From Avena insularis (lineage: Eukaryota; Streptophyta; Magnoliopsida; Poales; Poaceae): DNA of 64,000 nucleotides. Position numbers and translations under genes: made by a program. The notes beneath the pieces were generated by a model. The model made no database searches and was not told where the DNA came from. It was given only the letters and a program-made list of their open reading frames with translations. Where the stretch lies: contig JAJUPC010000224.1 in NCBI GenBank assembly GCA_023614405.1, positions 310,001 through 374,000 of the forward strand, read 5' to 3'. This document shows, in pieces, positions 32,368-44,844 of this stretch. Within the stretch, counting starts at the first letter, position 1. Each line of letters starts with the position of its first letter.

Positions 32368-32848
32368 GTTTCACCAATATGAAAGAATGTATCTTTCATA
32401 ATTTTAAGCCAGAAGTCAAATGACAGCAAAGAGGGGCAAGTTTTACCAGCCAGGTAAAAGTAACCAGATAACAGTCAATTTCAAAATTCTAAACATATCC
32501 ACATCTGTGCAGCAAGCATACAAGCAGCACACACACCAAACTGCATGGTGTGTGCTTCCAACACCACAGTAGCAGCAAAACCAAACAAAACTGTCAACAC
32601 AGCCGTGGGAAACCAAGCCCCACATCACTCCTTTGCTCTTACACATCAAGCTCAGCAATGACTAAACCAAGCACAAATGCCAGCCAAACCAACCAAAGCC
32701 CAGGATCACATCACCAGGATGGTGACATAAGGAGGGGGAAGATCGGGTGGATAGCAAGACCAAGGTCAAACCATCAGGATCAGGAGATGATGGACTAGAT
32801 CAAGGACAAGACAGGAGCTAAATATACCAGGGGAGCACAAGATCAACC
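32357..32848. other. AT-rich intergenic or LTR sequence, no gene seen
   Basis: About 490 bp lie between LTR-G and element A6. There is a repeated GAGGGGCAAGTTT(T/C)ACCA phrase (32358 and 32431) and no supported gene. It continues at 40525. Confidence 0.5.
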
Positions 32849-33771
32849 TGATGTAGACATCCCTACTATTGATACAACCGTTGTACCTACAGCAACACAC
32901 ATACAAGGACCCATCACAAGATCTCGTGCCAAACAACTTAACTATCAGGTACTTTTGTTTCTTTGAACTATTCCTCACATACATGAGAATATGATGCTGC
33001 CTAAATCAGATGTATTTCTTACTCTTAGGAATGATGGACCAAGCATGGATGAGAGGGACAAGCATTGGAGCATGGCCATGCATGGAGATGGCAGCAAGCA
33101 TGTGATGATCCAAGAGAAGGCCACGGATGAAGATTTCAGAACTTTGAGGCCTCCATAATGAAGAAAGAAGGCTTGGACGAAATATTCAAGATCAATACTT
33201 TACGAATTCGTCCATAGCTTAATATGGTGCCGCGACACCTTTATTTTGGGCCAGGCCCATGTAATTTTCGCAGGATTTTAATTAGCCACTTTTTAGAGTT
33301 CGTATTTGAGGGGAAAAGGACTTTTAGGGTTGGATTCGACCACCACTTCCATGGCTGGCCGAAACCCCACCATTTCGCCCTTAAATACTCCCCATAGCCG
33401 ACACCCTAGACTCGGATTTTGTTTAGACATTAAGTTAGCCATAGTCGCAACTTCGCCAAGGCTCGAGCGTCGCAGAGGCCTCTTGTACTTCCCACCTATT
33501 CAGGATCCCACCTCTTCAATAAAGCTTTCCTCTTAATTCCGCAATATCTTGATTGCAATATTGGTTCTTACTTGTTCTCGATTTCAGGTAGGAATTAAGA
33601 CCCTCGCTGGTCAGGCTGATCGTGTTCCCGCAGGATCGGTAACCTCCAGGAGATTGGCCTAGTGATTGCATTGGCGCTCGTGCTCGCACGTGTAGTCGGA
33701 TCGTCAAGCCCGAACTCCACCAAATCGACTATCTTCATCTCCTCGAAAGATCGGACACCTTTGCCCTATCA
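32849..33771 (+). repeat. LTR-A, 5' LTR of A6
   Basis: A 923-bp LTR starts TGATGTAGACATCCC (one change from the 3' copy) and ends CCCTATCA before AGTGGTATCAGA. Confidence 0.95.
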
Positions 33772-33773
33772 AG

Positions 33774-33783
33774 TGGTATCAGA
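33774..33783 (+). other. Primer-binding site of A6
   Basis: TGGTATCAGA is the complement of the 3' end of plant initiator-Met tRNA. It starts two bases after the LTR. Confidence 0.88.
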
Positions 33784-34884
33784 TTTCAGGTTGCTTGGTG
33801 AGATTTTACTGTTTTTCGTAGATTAGATCTGTTTTTACCTATAACCCATGAAAAAGCCAAAAACACAGTTAGAGTTTAGATCCATCCCATAACCAATCTA
33901 CACCTCGCATTATCTTTTCAGTTTTGCATTGTTGAATTTGTGTCTACATCGTCGCGTCGAGTTCTTTGGTCTTAGTGTCTCGTCCCTTAGAGTTTCGAGT
34001 TCGATCATAGTAGTCACCGCCACACTCGCCGATCACCGCCACCATATTCTGCCACCATATTCGCCGCCATATACCTGCCACCATAAACCTAATACTCCGC
34101 CACCGCATTCCTTCCGCGACACGATTCGATCAGTTTTCTACGTGATACGAGTCCGAGTAGAGTTATTGTTCCTAGTTATATTTTTTACTCTCCTTCTTTG
34201 TTGTTTCCGTGTTAAGCTAAAGTCTGTGTCGAGCTCCGAGTCCGGTCGTAAGTCCAGAAGGAGAGCAAAAAAAAAGTCTAGAACCGCCTCCGAAATTTTT
34301 TTCTGGCTGTACTAGTTTTCGACCCCGGGGATCACTTTTCTCCATCGGACGTTATAGCGATATTTTTTTGGCGCCGGCGCGCTTTCCGGAGCAAAATAAA
34401 AAAAATCGAAATTTTTTTGGGGCTAACCTATTTTTAGACCCCGTAGATCAGTTCTAGACACTCGCCATCATAGTGATTTTCTGCATCTCGGTTCGCTCTT
34501 CAGGGTGCCATATCATCATACAGTGCTTGTTGTGTCGCGTCGTGACATCGTTGGTGATATAGGCTCGCGTCTCTAGTACGGTCTAGCCTAGGACCAGCAC
34601 AGTACCATCGTTGACCATTCTTTCAACTTTTGCATTGCTGTTTTGATAATTGCTAACCCCCCTTGCTAAGCCTTCCCAGAGCTCCACAGATATTCTCCAC
34701 GTGCGGTGTCTCGACTCCTGGTAATCGCTTGGTTCAATCTCTGGACCCACTGATCCTCGCGGTTGCACATCGCCTTTTCCTGCTGTTTGGTAAGAACTTG
34801 TAAGAGCTTCATTATATTGCTTGACGGATTACGTGACTTTCACCATATTTCCGTACTATATACCTGTGCTTTTAAGGACTAACC
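33784..34884 (+). other. Leader of A6
   Basis: About 1.1 kb of non-coding leader is closely similar to that of A1, with the same ACCGCCACCATATT repeat block and A/T tracts. No gene is seen. Confidence 0.8.
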
Positions 34885-36153
34885 ATGGCAGATACTTCGG
34901 AACCCTGCCACAATGACGACGAAGAACTACATGCCCACTTCTCGCGCTCTTGGTCGGTCAGCGAAGACGTGGATACGCGCCTCGGGAGTTTGACACCAAG
35001 CTCACCAACGCCGTGGACAAGATCGATGGACTCGAGAAATCCTTCAACGCCAAGCTTGCGTTCGGTTCAAGGAGCTTTTGAACCGATTGCTACTGCACCG
35101 GCACCCACACATGGCGCCTGGCATTCCGATCACTTGCTGGTTGGCTGGCCGCACCCTGACTAGCGGCTAGCGGCGCACCTCAGACTTCCGTCGCGGCTGC
35201 TGCTGCGACATTGGGGATAGTCGACGGGTACTACTACGACCCCGATGACGATCTGTTTGACGACGAGGTTGAACAACCTCCACAGGTACCTGCTGGCCGT
35301 CCCCGACATTACTACCGCAAATGCCGATGCGTGATGATGATCATGTTGCAAAGCTTAAATTAAATATTCCATCTTTTGAGGTAAATATAATCCTGATGCA
35401 TATCTTACATGGGAGATGGAAGTAGAACAACGTTTGCATGCTTAAAATATCCGAGAATATGCGTGTTAGTCTTGCTACATGTGAATTTACTAAATTTTCT
35501 TCCTTTGGTGTGAGTATTGCCGTTTAAATCCTACTATTCCTAGTACTTGGACTGCTTTAAAAACTGCTATGCGTGTTCGTTTTGTACCTCCCACTTATCA
35601 ACGTGATTTACTAAAGAATCTGACACGTTTAGAGCAAGGGAAAAATTCTGTAGAAGAGTATTATCAGGAATTGCTAACGGGGATGCTTCGGTGTGGTCTT
35701 GTTGAATCTAATGAACAAATGCTTGCACGTTTCTTTGGTGGATTAAACAAGGACACTCAACACATATTAGATTATAAGGAATATAATTCTATCACTCGTT
35801 TGTTTCATCTTGCTTGCAAAGTTGAACGTGAAGTGCAGGATCGCCAAACACCATGGAGGAGGACTAATAATTCTGCAGGTCGCACATCCTCTTGGACATC
35901 CCGAAAATCAGCGCCTCCTCGTGATTCGCCACCGCTACTACCACATCCAAGGCCACCACAAGATTTCCATTGCTCCTCCACCATCATCCAATGCTCCCTG
36001 CTCGTAGTGCATCTTCTATGGCTTCCACGGGTAAGACAAAGGATATACAATGCCGCAAGTGCTGGGGTTTTGGTCATATTGAGAGGCGATTGCACAACAC
36101 AACGTGTGATGATGGTGCGAGAAGATGGTCAATCTGATTCAGCGGTGACTTGA
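34885..36153 (+). pseudogene. A6 gag, frameshifted
   Basis: Gag starts MADTSEPCHNDDEELHAHF and shifts frame within 35 codons. The capsid part is best seen at 35569-36153 (MRVRFVPPTYQRDL, EEYYQELLTGM, ARFFGGLNKDTQHILDY). The knuckle CRKCWGFGHIERR can be read on another frame near 36050. Between 35100 and 35560 many single-base gaps relative to A1 destroy the frame. Confidence 0.85.
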
Positions 36154-36179
36154 TGAAGATACACTAGCCCTTATTTCTG

Positions 36180-37894
36180 CTCGAGATGGAGACAATTCGA
36201 TCTTTGATGAAGAGCCGGAGGTAATGGGAGCTGAAGCTGCGATCAATACAAGAGCTTAATTACACAACGTGTGTTGAGTGTGCAATTGAGCAAATCTGAG
36301 CAAGATCAACGCCACAACCTGTTCCAAACACGTGGTGTTGTCAAGGAAAGAGCTATACAGATCATCATTGATGGAGGGAGTTGTAATAATCTGACCAGTG
36401 TTGACATGGTAGAGAAGCTTGCGCTTCCAACAAGACAACGCCCACATTCATATTACATCCAATGGTTTGAGAGTTCTCGCAAGATCAAGGTAACGAGAGC
36501 AGATGCGTGCATTTTACTATTGGTACATATTCTGATTTTGTTGATTGTGATGTTGTACCTATGCAAGCTTGTTCTTTGTTACTTGGTAGACCATGGCAAT
36601 TTGATAGAGAATCTGTTCATAATGGCAAAACTAATCACTATTCTCTTATGCATGATGGAAAGAAAATTGGTCTAAAACCTATGACTCCGAACAGATTTTA
36701 AAAGATGATCTTGCTAGAGCTAGTAGAGCTAAAAGCGAGGAGAAAATAAAAGTGAGAATCAGTTGTTGCTGCAGATTTTATACCACCGAGAACACTAAAT
36801 CTGATTCTACACATGCTACTGAAATTCGTTTGAAGAGTCCATGTATGCTTGCAAATAAAATTGATATTGCTGAACTAGATGTAAACAATACTCAATGTTA
36901 TGCAATTGTCTGCAAAGAGGTTTTGTTTTCATTTGAGGATATGCCTCCTTCTTTGCCACCCGCTGTTGCTAACCTTTTGTAGGAATATGAGGACGTCTTT
37001 CCCGCTGAGTTGCCACCGGGACTACCTCCTATTAGAGGAATTGAGCACCAAATTGATCTAATTCCTGGTGCCACGTTGCCCAACCGCGCGCCATATAGAA
37101 CCAATCCAGAGGAGACAAAGGAGATACAACGCCAAATTCAGGAACTACTCGACAGAGATCATATTCGTGAGTCCCTTAGCCCCTGTGTTGTTCCTATTAT
37201 TTTGGTACCTAAGAAAGATGGTTCTTCGCGCATGTGTACTGATTGTAGAGCTATCAATAATATTACTATTCGATATCGTCATCCTATTCCACGTTTAGAT
37301 GACATGCTTGATGAATTAAGTGGCTCTACCATGTTTTCAAAAGTTGATTTGCGTAGTGGTTACCACCAGATTCGTATGAAATTAGGAGATGAATGGAAAA
37401 CAGCATTTAAAACTAAGTTCGGTTTATATGAGTGGTTAGTAATGTCGTTTGGTTTAACTAATGCACCTAGCACTTTCATGAGATTAATGAACGAAGTTTT
37501 ACGTGCTTTCATTGGACGTTCTGTGGTAGTCTACTTTGATGATATTCTGATTTATAGCAAATCTTTAGAGGATCATTTGGACCATTTACGTGCTGTTTTC
37601 AATGCTTTACGTGATGCACGTTTGTTTGGTAACCTTGATAAGTGCACCTTTTGCACCAATCGAGTTGCGTTTCTTGGCTATGTTGTTACATCACAGGGTA
37701 TTGAAGTGGATCCAGCCAAGATTGAAGCTATTGCGAATTGGCCGCAGCCCAAGACGGTCACACAAGTGAGGAGTTTTCTTGGCCTCGCTGGATTTTATAG
37801 GCGCTTTGTCAAAGACTTTGGGTCAATTACCGCGCCGCTGAATGAGCTTACCAAGAAGGATGTGCCCTTTGTTTGGGGCGATGCACAACAATAG
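36180..37894 (+). pseudogene. A6 pol: protease and reverse transcriptase
   Basis: Protease (IIIDGGSCNNLTS) is in the frame at 36271-36675, which breaks near 36500. Linker and RT follow, with a CAG-to-TAG stop at about 36979 (LLQEYE reads LL-stop-EYE) and a clean RT frame 37010-37894. It carries [46 protein letters not shown] and [10 protein letters not shown] second CAG-to-TAG ends it at DAQQ. Confidence 0.88.
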
Positions 37895-39457
37895 GCCTTC
37901 GTCATATTGAAAGATAAGCTAACACATGCTCCCTTACTCCAACTTCCTGATTTTACTAAGACTTTTGAGCTTGAATGTGATGCTAGTGGAATTGGTTTGG
38001 GAGGGTGTTATTACAAGAAGGAAAACACATTGCATATTTGAGCGAGAAATTGAGTGGGCTAGTCTGAACTATTCTACTTATGATAAAGAATTATATGCGT
38101 TGGTTCGGACATTAGAAACTTGGCAACATTATCTATGGCCTAAGGAATTTGTTATTCATTCTGATCATGAATCTTTGAAGCATATTCGTAGTCAAGCTAA
38201 GTTGAATCGTCGTCATGCAAAGTGGGTTGAATTTATTGAGTCTTTTCCTTATTTATCAAACACAAAAAGGGTAAAGATAATATTATTGCTGATGCTTTGT
38301 CGCGCCGTTATGCTTTGTTATCTCAACTTGACTTCAAAATATTTGGATTGGAAACTATTAAGGAACAATATGTGCATGATGCTGAATTTAAAGATGTGTT
38401 GCAGAATTGTAGAGATGGTAGAACTTGGAACAAGTTCGTCTTCAATGATGGATTTTTGTTCCGTGCTAACAAACTATGCATTCGAGATAGTTACATTCGT
38501 CTTTTGTTATTCTGAGGCGCATGGAGGAGGATTGATGGGACACTTTGGTGTCAAGAAGCGGGAGGATGTTCTTGCTGCACACTTCTTTTGGCCCGTGTCG
38601 TCGAGATGTTGAGAGATTTGTGGCCTGCACTACTTGTCAAAAAGCTAAGTCTCGCCTTAATCCACATGGTTTATATATGCCTCTTCCTGTTCCTAGTGTT
38701 CCTTGGGAGGATATTTCTATGGACTTTGTTTTGGGATTGCCACGAACACAGAAGGGGAGGGATAGTATTTTTGTTGTTGTGGATCGGTTTTCTAAGATGG
38801 CACACTTTATTCCTTGTCATAAAACGGATGATCTTTTCGCATATTGCTGATTTATTCTTTCGTGAAATTGTTCGTTTGCATGGTGTGCCAAATACTATTG
38901 TCTCTGATCGTGATAGTAAATTTCTTAGCCAGTTTTGGAGATGTTTATGGGCTAAGTTGGGGACTAAATTGCTCTTTAGTACTACATGTCATCCCCAAAC
39001 TGATGGTCAAACTGAAGTAGTAAATAGAACTTTGTCTACTATGTTGCGGGCTGTTTTAAAGAAGAACTTAAAATTTTGGGAAGAGTGTTTACCTCATATA
39101 GAATTTGCTTATAATCGTTCGTTGCATTCTACCACAAAGATGTGCCCATTTGAGATTGTGTATGGTTTTGTTCCTCGTGCACCTATTGATTTATTGCCTT
39201 TACCTTCTTCGGTGCAACATAATTTGGATGCTACACAACGCGCTGAATTGATATTAAACTTGCATAAGACTACTAAAGATAACATTGGACACATGAATGC
39301 TAAGTATAAACTTGCTGGGGATAAAGGGAGAAAGCATGTTGTGTTTGATGTTGGCGATCTTGTTTGGTTACATTTGCGTAAAGATCGTTTTCCTGATTTA
39401 CGCAAGTCTAAATTAATGCCACGTGCTGCTGGTCCCTTTAAGGTGTTAGAGAAATAA
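37895..39457 (+). pseudogene. A6 pol: RNase H and integrase
   Basis: RNase H ([24 protein letters not shown]) and integrase ([51 protein letters not shown]) are spread over three frames. Breaks lie near 38005, 38255, 38515, 38600, 38835 and 39456. Catalytic residues remain visible, but no complete enzyme can be encoded. Confidence 0.85.
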
Positions 39458-39905
39458 ATTATAATGCTTAAAAATTTGAGTTGCCTGCAGACTTTGGTAC
39501 GGTTAGTCCTACGTTTAACATTGCAGATTTGAAGCCTTACTTTGGTGAGGAAGATGAGATTGCGTCGAGGACGACTTCAATTCAAGAAGGGGAGCATGAT
39601 GTGGACATCCCTACTATTGATACAACCGTTGTACCTCTGACAACACACATATAAGGACCCATCACAAGATCTCGTGCCAAACAACTTAACTATCAGGTAC
39701 TTTCGTTTCTTGGAACTATTCCTCACATACATGAGAATATGATGCTGCCTAAATCAGATGTATTTCTTACTCTTAGGAATGATGGACCAAGCATGGATGA
39801 GAGGGACAAGCATTGGAGCATGGCCATGCATGGAGATGGCAGCAAGCATGTGATGATCCAAGAGAAGGCCACGGATGAAGATTTCAGAACTTTGAGGCCT
39901 CCATA
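39458..39905 (+). pseudogene. A6 integrase C-terminus and LTR-encoded tail
   Basis: After a one-base loss the text [20 protein letters not shown] and [17 protein letters not shown] is readable into the 3' LTR. A CAA-to-TAA change in the IQGPITRSR part (about 39653) stops the tail, which then reads on to RTLRPP. Confidence 0.8.
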
Positions 39906-40519
39906 ATGAAGAAAGAAGGCTTGGACGAAATATTCAAGATCAATACTTTACGAATTCGTCCATAGCTTAATATGGTGCTGCGACACCTTTATTTTGGGCC
40001 AGGCCCATGCAATTTTAGCAGGATTTTAATTAGCCACTCTTTAGAGTCCGTATTTGAGGGGAAAAGGACTTTTAGGGTTGGATTCGGCCACCACTTCCAT
40101 GGCTGGCCGAAACCCCACCTTTTCGCCCTTAAATACTCCCCATAGCCGACCCCCTAGACTCGGATTTTGTTTAGACATTAAGTTAGCCATAGTCGCAACT
40201 TCGCCAAGGCTCGAGCGTCGCAGAGGCCTCTTGTACTTCGCACCTATTCAGGATCCCACCTCTTCAATAAAGCTTTCCTCTTAATTCCGCAATATCTTGA
40301 TTGCAATATTGGTTCTTATTTGTTCTCGATTTTAGGTAGGAATTAAGACCCTCGCTGGTCAGGCTGATTGTGTTCCCGCAGGATCGGTAACCTCCAGGAG
40401 ATTGTCCTAGCGATTGCATTGGCGCTCGTGCTCGCACGTGTAGTCGGATCGTCAAGCCCGAACTCCACCAAATCGACTATCTTCATCTCATCGAAAGATC
40501 GGACACCTTTGCCCTTTCA
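39597..40519 (+). repeat. LTR-A, 3' LTR of A6
   Basis: A 923-bp LTR runs from TGATGTGGACATCCC to TTTGCCCTTTCA, followed by the CAACC duplication. Confidence 0.95.
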
Positions 40520-40524
40520 CAACC

Positions 40525-42233
40525 ACAAGGTCAAGCTACCACAAGATCCACCACTAGCAACCACAACATCAAGTGACAGTGGTGAGTACATAGACCATCA
40601 CATGATCTATCTATCTAAGATTAGACAAGCATACATGATCTGTATCACATTCAAACTCTCAGAAAACACCCAAGTGGGGTGAATCCATCACTGAGGTTTT
40701 AAACTCTAAAAGCAAACAGCAAAGTACAAAGATCCAACCAAAACTCAGAACAACATCATTGATTTGGTTATCAAGCTATATTTCAATAAATATAGCTAAG
40801 ATTTAATTTATAGGCACATCCCTAAGATAAGGGTAGCACCTTAGAAGTTAATCTTTTCGATCCATATAAGTGATCAAGCCTACTATCATTTTTCCAAGCT
40901 TTGATTCAAGAAACAGTAGCTGGTACCACTACCAGAACTATCCATATGAACCAACTAGATAAAGCCTAATCCCTAAGCCTCAGACCAAGATCATTGGTCT
41001 TAGGGATTTCAGAAAAGAACCTTTCTACTTATCTTTTAAAGCCAAGCTTGTCTGAAGCTTAAACCAACCCAAACAATGGATTATAATCAACCTTGTGTGC
41101 CATACAAAGATGGTGTCACAAGAACAATTCTACATGAATCAGAATAAGCATTCCATCTTCACAGATTCAATCAATTTACCAATCATTTTCCTGTCATTAC
41201 AGGAATCATAACTAGAACATTCCTATGTATATCTTCACTGTTTGAGATCATTCTGATCTCAAACCACACATGAATTCTCAAGCCAACAGCACTAAGACAG
41301 TGATTTCATCACACCATACCCATTATCATTAACCAAGTAATGATAGTGGTAAGTTATCAAACCCACTGACTTTACCAAGCATTGATTCCAGAGCAACTAT
41401 ATCATCTGAATCATATGAAATCTAAACATAAAATCATCTAATAAGCCCCAGAACCATTATAGTTCATCTTAAGCAGCAAGCCTCAAGCTAACAATCATTC
41501 AGCATGCTTAGAGACTATCAACACATGATCTAACTCATCCAGTATATAATCAACAACAGGATATGAACCCTAAATGGAACAAATTATCTTAATCAAGACA
41601 AGACAGTAACCAGAGGGGTCACTACCAACATCTAATATAGGATGAGCTAGCACAGAGAGCATGAGGGGAGAGAAAAAGAACTCACCAAAGGTCCCTACTG
41701 CAAACTAGAAGAGGAAGCGGAAGTGGCCGACGACCATGGCGGCACGGGGAGCACCCCCAGGGGGCGTTGCGACCCATACGGCGCCACGGCGGTGACCATA
41801 TCCACGCCTAGAGGCGAGGTGAATCACCACGACACGCGACAGCAGCGGCGGCGCCAGGATCCATGCCAACCCCCAAACCCTAGGGTTCGGGACTGCATGG
41901 ATCTGTCGCAAGAGAGCTCCATGCTCAAATCCAATTGGACAGGAAGGAGGGGCGTACTCCACAACCTCCTCCTGCATCGCGGCGGCGACCAGAACGGTCC
42001 ACGACAGCGGGAATCGACGGCGGCGACATCACCGACCATGGGTCGAGGATGGAGGAGGAGAGGAGTCAGCTCGAGGGTAAGAGACAACCAGTAAGTGGGC
42101 TGAGTGGGCCAGAACCCTTTGGGGTGGCTGTTTTGACTATGCCTAATGGGCCACAAGGGCCCAATAAGAATAAGCCAGCCCAAAAACTTTAAGGCATGTT
42201 TTTAATAAATAGAAAAGACCAAAATGTCCCTAA
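40525..42233 (-). other. AT-rich stretch and GC-rich exon-like segment, unassigned
   Basis: 40525-41690 is AT-rich with no supported gene. 41700-42110 is GC-rich, with short frames on both strands and no family resemblance (for example the minus frame 41977-41705). On the minus strand a GGTGAGTTC donor-like site follows at about 41685, and TGGGCC/GCCCA site II-like motifs lie at 42090-42180. This order resembles the middle of LTR-E (46130-46905), so it is probably part of a minus-strand Tekay-type long LTR, not a host gene. Confidence 0.4.
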
Positions 42234-43080
42234 ACTACACGTGCGAGCACGAGCGCCAATGCAATCGCTAAGCCAATCTCCTGGAGGTTACCGATCCTGC
42301 GGGAACACGATCAGCCTGACCAGCGAGGGTCTTAATTCCTACGTGAAATCGAGAACAAGTAAGAACCAATATTGCAATCAAGATATTGCGGATTAAGAGG
42401 AAAGCTTTATTGAAAAGGTGGGATCCTATATAGGTGCGAAGTACAAGAGGCCTCTGCGACGCTCGAGCCTTGGCGAAGTTGCTATGAAGGCTAACTTAAT
42501 GTCTAAACAAAATCCGAGTCTATGGTGACGGCTATGGGAAGAATTTAAGGAGGAAAAGGTGGGGTTTCGGCCAGCCATGGAAGTGGTGGCCGAATCCAAC
42601 CCTAGAAATCCTTTTCCCCTCAAATACGAACTCTAAAAAGTGGCTATTTAAAATCCTGCGAAAATTACATGGGCCTGGCCCAAAATAAAGGTGTCACAGC
42701 ACCATATTAAGCTATGGACGAATTTCTGAAGTATTAATCTTGAATATTTCGTCCAAGCCTTCTTTCTTCATTATGGAGGCTTCAAAGTTCTGAAATCTTC
42801 ATCTGTGGCCTTCTCTTGAAACATCACTCACTTGCTGCCATCTCCATGCATGGCCATGCTCCAATGCTTGTCCCTCTCATCCATGCTTGGTCCATCATTC
42901 CTAAGAGTAAGAAATACATCTGATTTAGGCAGCATCATATTCTCATGTATGTGAGGAATAGTTCCAAGAAACAAAAGTACCTGATAGTTAAGTTGTTTGG
43001 CACGAGATCGAGTGGTAGGTCCTTGTATGTGTGTAGCTGTAGGTACCACGGTTGTATCAATACATGGGATGTCCACATCA
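42234..43080 (-). repeat. LTR-A, minus strand, lacking its 3' ~80 bp
   Basis: The copy starts at ACTACACGTGCGAGC, inside the LTR, and ends GGGATGTCCACATCA. It is the 3' LTR of a minus-strand A element whose pol end follows at 43081. The left end is truncated. Confidence 0.9.
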
Positions 43081-43143
43081 TGCTCCCCTTCTTGAATTGA
43101 AGTTGTCCTCGACGCAATCTCATCTTTCTTACCAAAGTAAGGC
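43081..43143 (-). pseudogene. Family A pol end, 63-bp remnant
   Basis: The minus strand reads PYFGKKDEIASRTTSIQEGE, the residues just before the LTR-encoded tail. It is cut by the next LTR-A at 43144, so one A element inserted into the pol of another. Confidence 0.85.
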
Positions 43144-44066
43144 TGATAGGGCAAAGGTGTCCGATCTTTCGATGAGATGATGATAGTCGATTTGGTGGAG
43201 TTCGGGCTTGACGATCTGACTACACGTGTGAGCACGAGCGCCAATGCAATCGCTAGGCCAATCTCTTGGAGGTTACCGATCCTGCGGGAACACGATCAGC
43301 CTGACCAGCGAGGGTCTTAATTCCTACCTGAAATCGAGAACAAGTAAGAACCAATATTGCAATCAAGATATTGCGGATTAAGAGGAAAGCTTTATTGAAG
43401 AGGTGGGATCATGAATAGGTGCAAAGTACAAGAGGCCTTTGCGACGCTCGAGCCTTGGCGAAGTTGCGACTATGGCTAACTTAATGTCTAAACAAAATCC
43501 GAGTCTATGGGGTCGGCTATGGGGAGTATTTAAGGGCGAAAAGGTGGGGTTTCGGCCAGCCATGGAAGTGGTGGCCGAATCCAACCCTAAAAGTCCTTTT
43601 CCTCAAATCTGGACTCTAAAAAGTGGCTAATTAAAATCAAGCAATGAAAATTACATGGGCCTGGCCCAAAATAAAGGTGTCGCGACACCATATTAAGCTA
43701 TGGACGAATTCGTAAAGTATTGATATTGAATATTTCGTCCAAGCCTTCTTTCTTCATTATGGAGGCCTCAAAGTTCTGAAATCTTCATCCGTGGCCTTCT
43801 CTTGGATCATCACATGCTTGCTGCCATCTCCATGCATGGCCATGCTCCAATGCTTGTCCCTCTCATCCATGCTTGGTCCATCAGTCCTAAGTGTAAGAAA
43901 TACATCTGATTTAGGCAGCATTATATTCTCATGTATGTGAGGAATAGTTCCAAGAAACGAAAGTACCTGATAGTTAAGTTGTTTGGCACGAGATCTTGTG
44001 ATGGGTGCTTGTATGTGTGTTGTTGTAGGTACAACGGTTGTATCAATAGTAGGGATGTCCACATCA
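43144..44066 (-). repeat. LTR-A, 3' LTR of minus-strand element A13
   Basis: A full 923-bp minus-strand LTR runs from TGATAGGGCAAAGG to GGATGTCCACATCA. It is contiguous with the integrase end at 44067. Confidence 0.93.
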
Positions 44067-44844
44067 TGCTCCCCTTCTTGAATTGAAGTCGTCCTCGACG
44101 CAATCTCATCTTCCTCACCAAAGTAAGGCTTCAAATCTGCAATGTTAAGCGTGGGACTAACTGCATTCAAAGTCTGCAGGCAACTCAAGTTTATATGCAT
44201 TATCATTTATTTTCTCTAACACCTTAAAGGGACCAGCAGCACGTGGCATTAACTTAGACTTGCGTAAATTCGGAAAACGATCTTTACGCAAATGTAACCA
44301 AACAAGATCGCCAACATCAAATACAACATGCTTTCTCCCTTTATCCCCAGCAATTTTATACTTAGCATTCATGTGTTCAATGTTATCTTTAGTAGTCTTA
44401 TGCAAGTTTAATATCATTTCAGCGTGTTGTGTAGCATCCAAATTATGTTGCGCCGAAGAAGGTAAAGGCAATAAATCAATAGGTGCACGAGGAACAAAAC
44501 CATACACAATCTCAAATGGGCACATCTTTGTGGTAGAATGCAACGAACGATTATAAGCAAATTCTATATGAGGTAAACACTCTTCCCACAATTTTAAGTT
44601 CTTCTTTAAAACAGCCCGCAACATAGTAGAGAAAGTTCTATTTACTACTTCAGTTTGTCCATCAGTTTGGGGATGACATGTAGTACTAAACAGCAATTTA
44701 GTCCCCAACTTAGCCCATAAACATCTCCAAAAGTGACTAAGAAATTTAGTATCACGATCAGAAACAATAGTATTTGGCACACCATGCAAACGAACAATTT
44801 CACGAAAGAACAAATCAGCAATATGCGCAGCATCATCCGTTTTA
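43757..44844 (-). pseudogene. A13 pol: integrase C-terminal half and LTR-encoded tail
   Basis: The minus strand encodes integrase from [20 protein letters not shown] through [34 protein letters not shown] and [12 protein letters not shown]. The tail within the LTR ends at RTLRPP (43757). One frameshift lies near LPADF (44165-44175). It is cut at 44844 by element E; the rest of the element is not in the window. Confidence 0.88.

Larger units (their letters stand above)
32849..40519 (+). mobile_element. Element A6: complete CRM-like retrotransposon with TSD
   Basis: A 7671-bp plus-strand family A element has 923-bp LTRs at both ends and a perfect 5-bp target duplication, CAACC (32844-32848 and 40520-40524). 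It has PBS, leader, gag and pol in order. Many small indels and two CAG-to-TAG stops break the frames although the LTRs remain very similar, so it inserted relatively recently or the sequence contains indel errors. Confidence 0.95.

Noticed and set aside
41705..41977. Minus-strand 90-codon frame as a first exon of a host gene
   Set aside because: No protein family resemblance and the surrounding order resembles a long LTR; left as unassigned.
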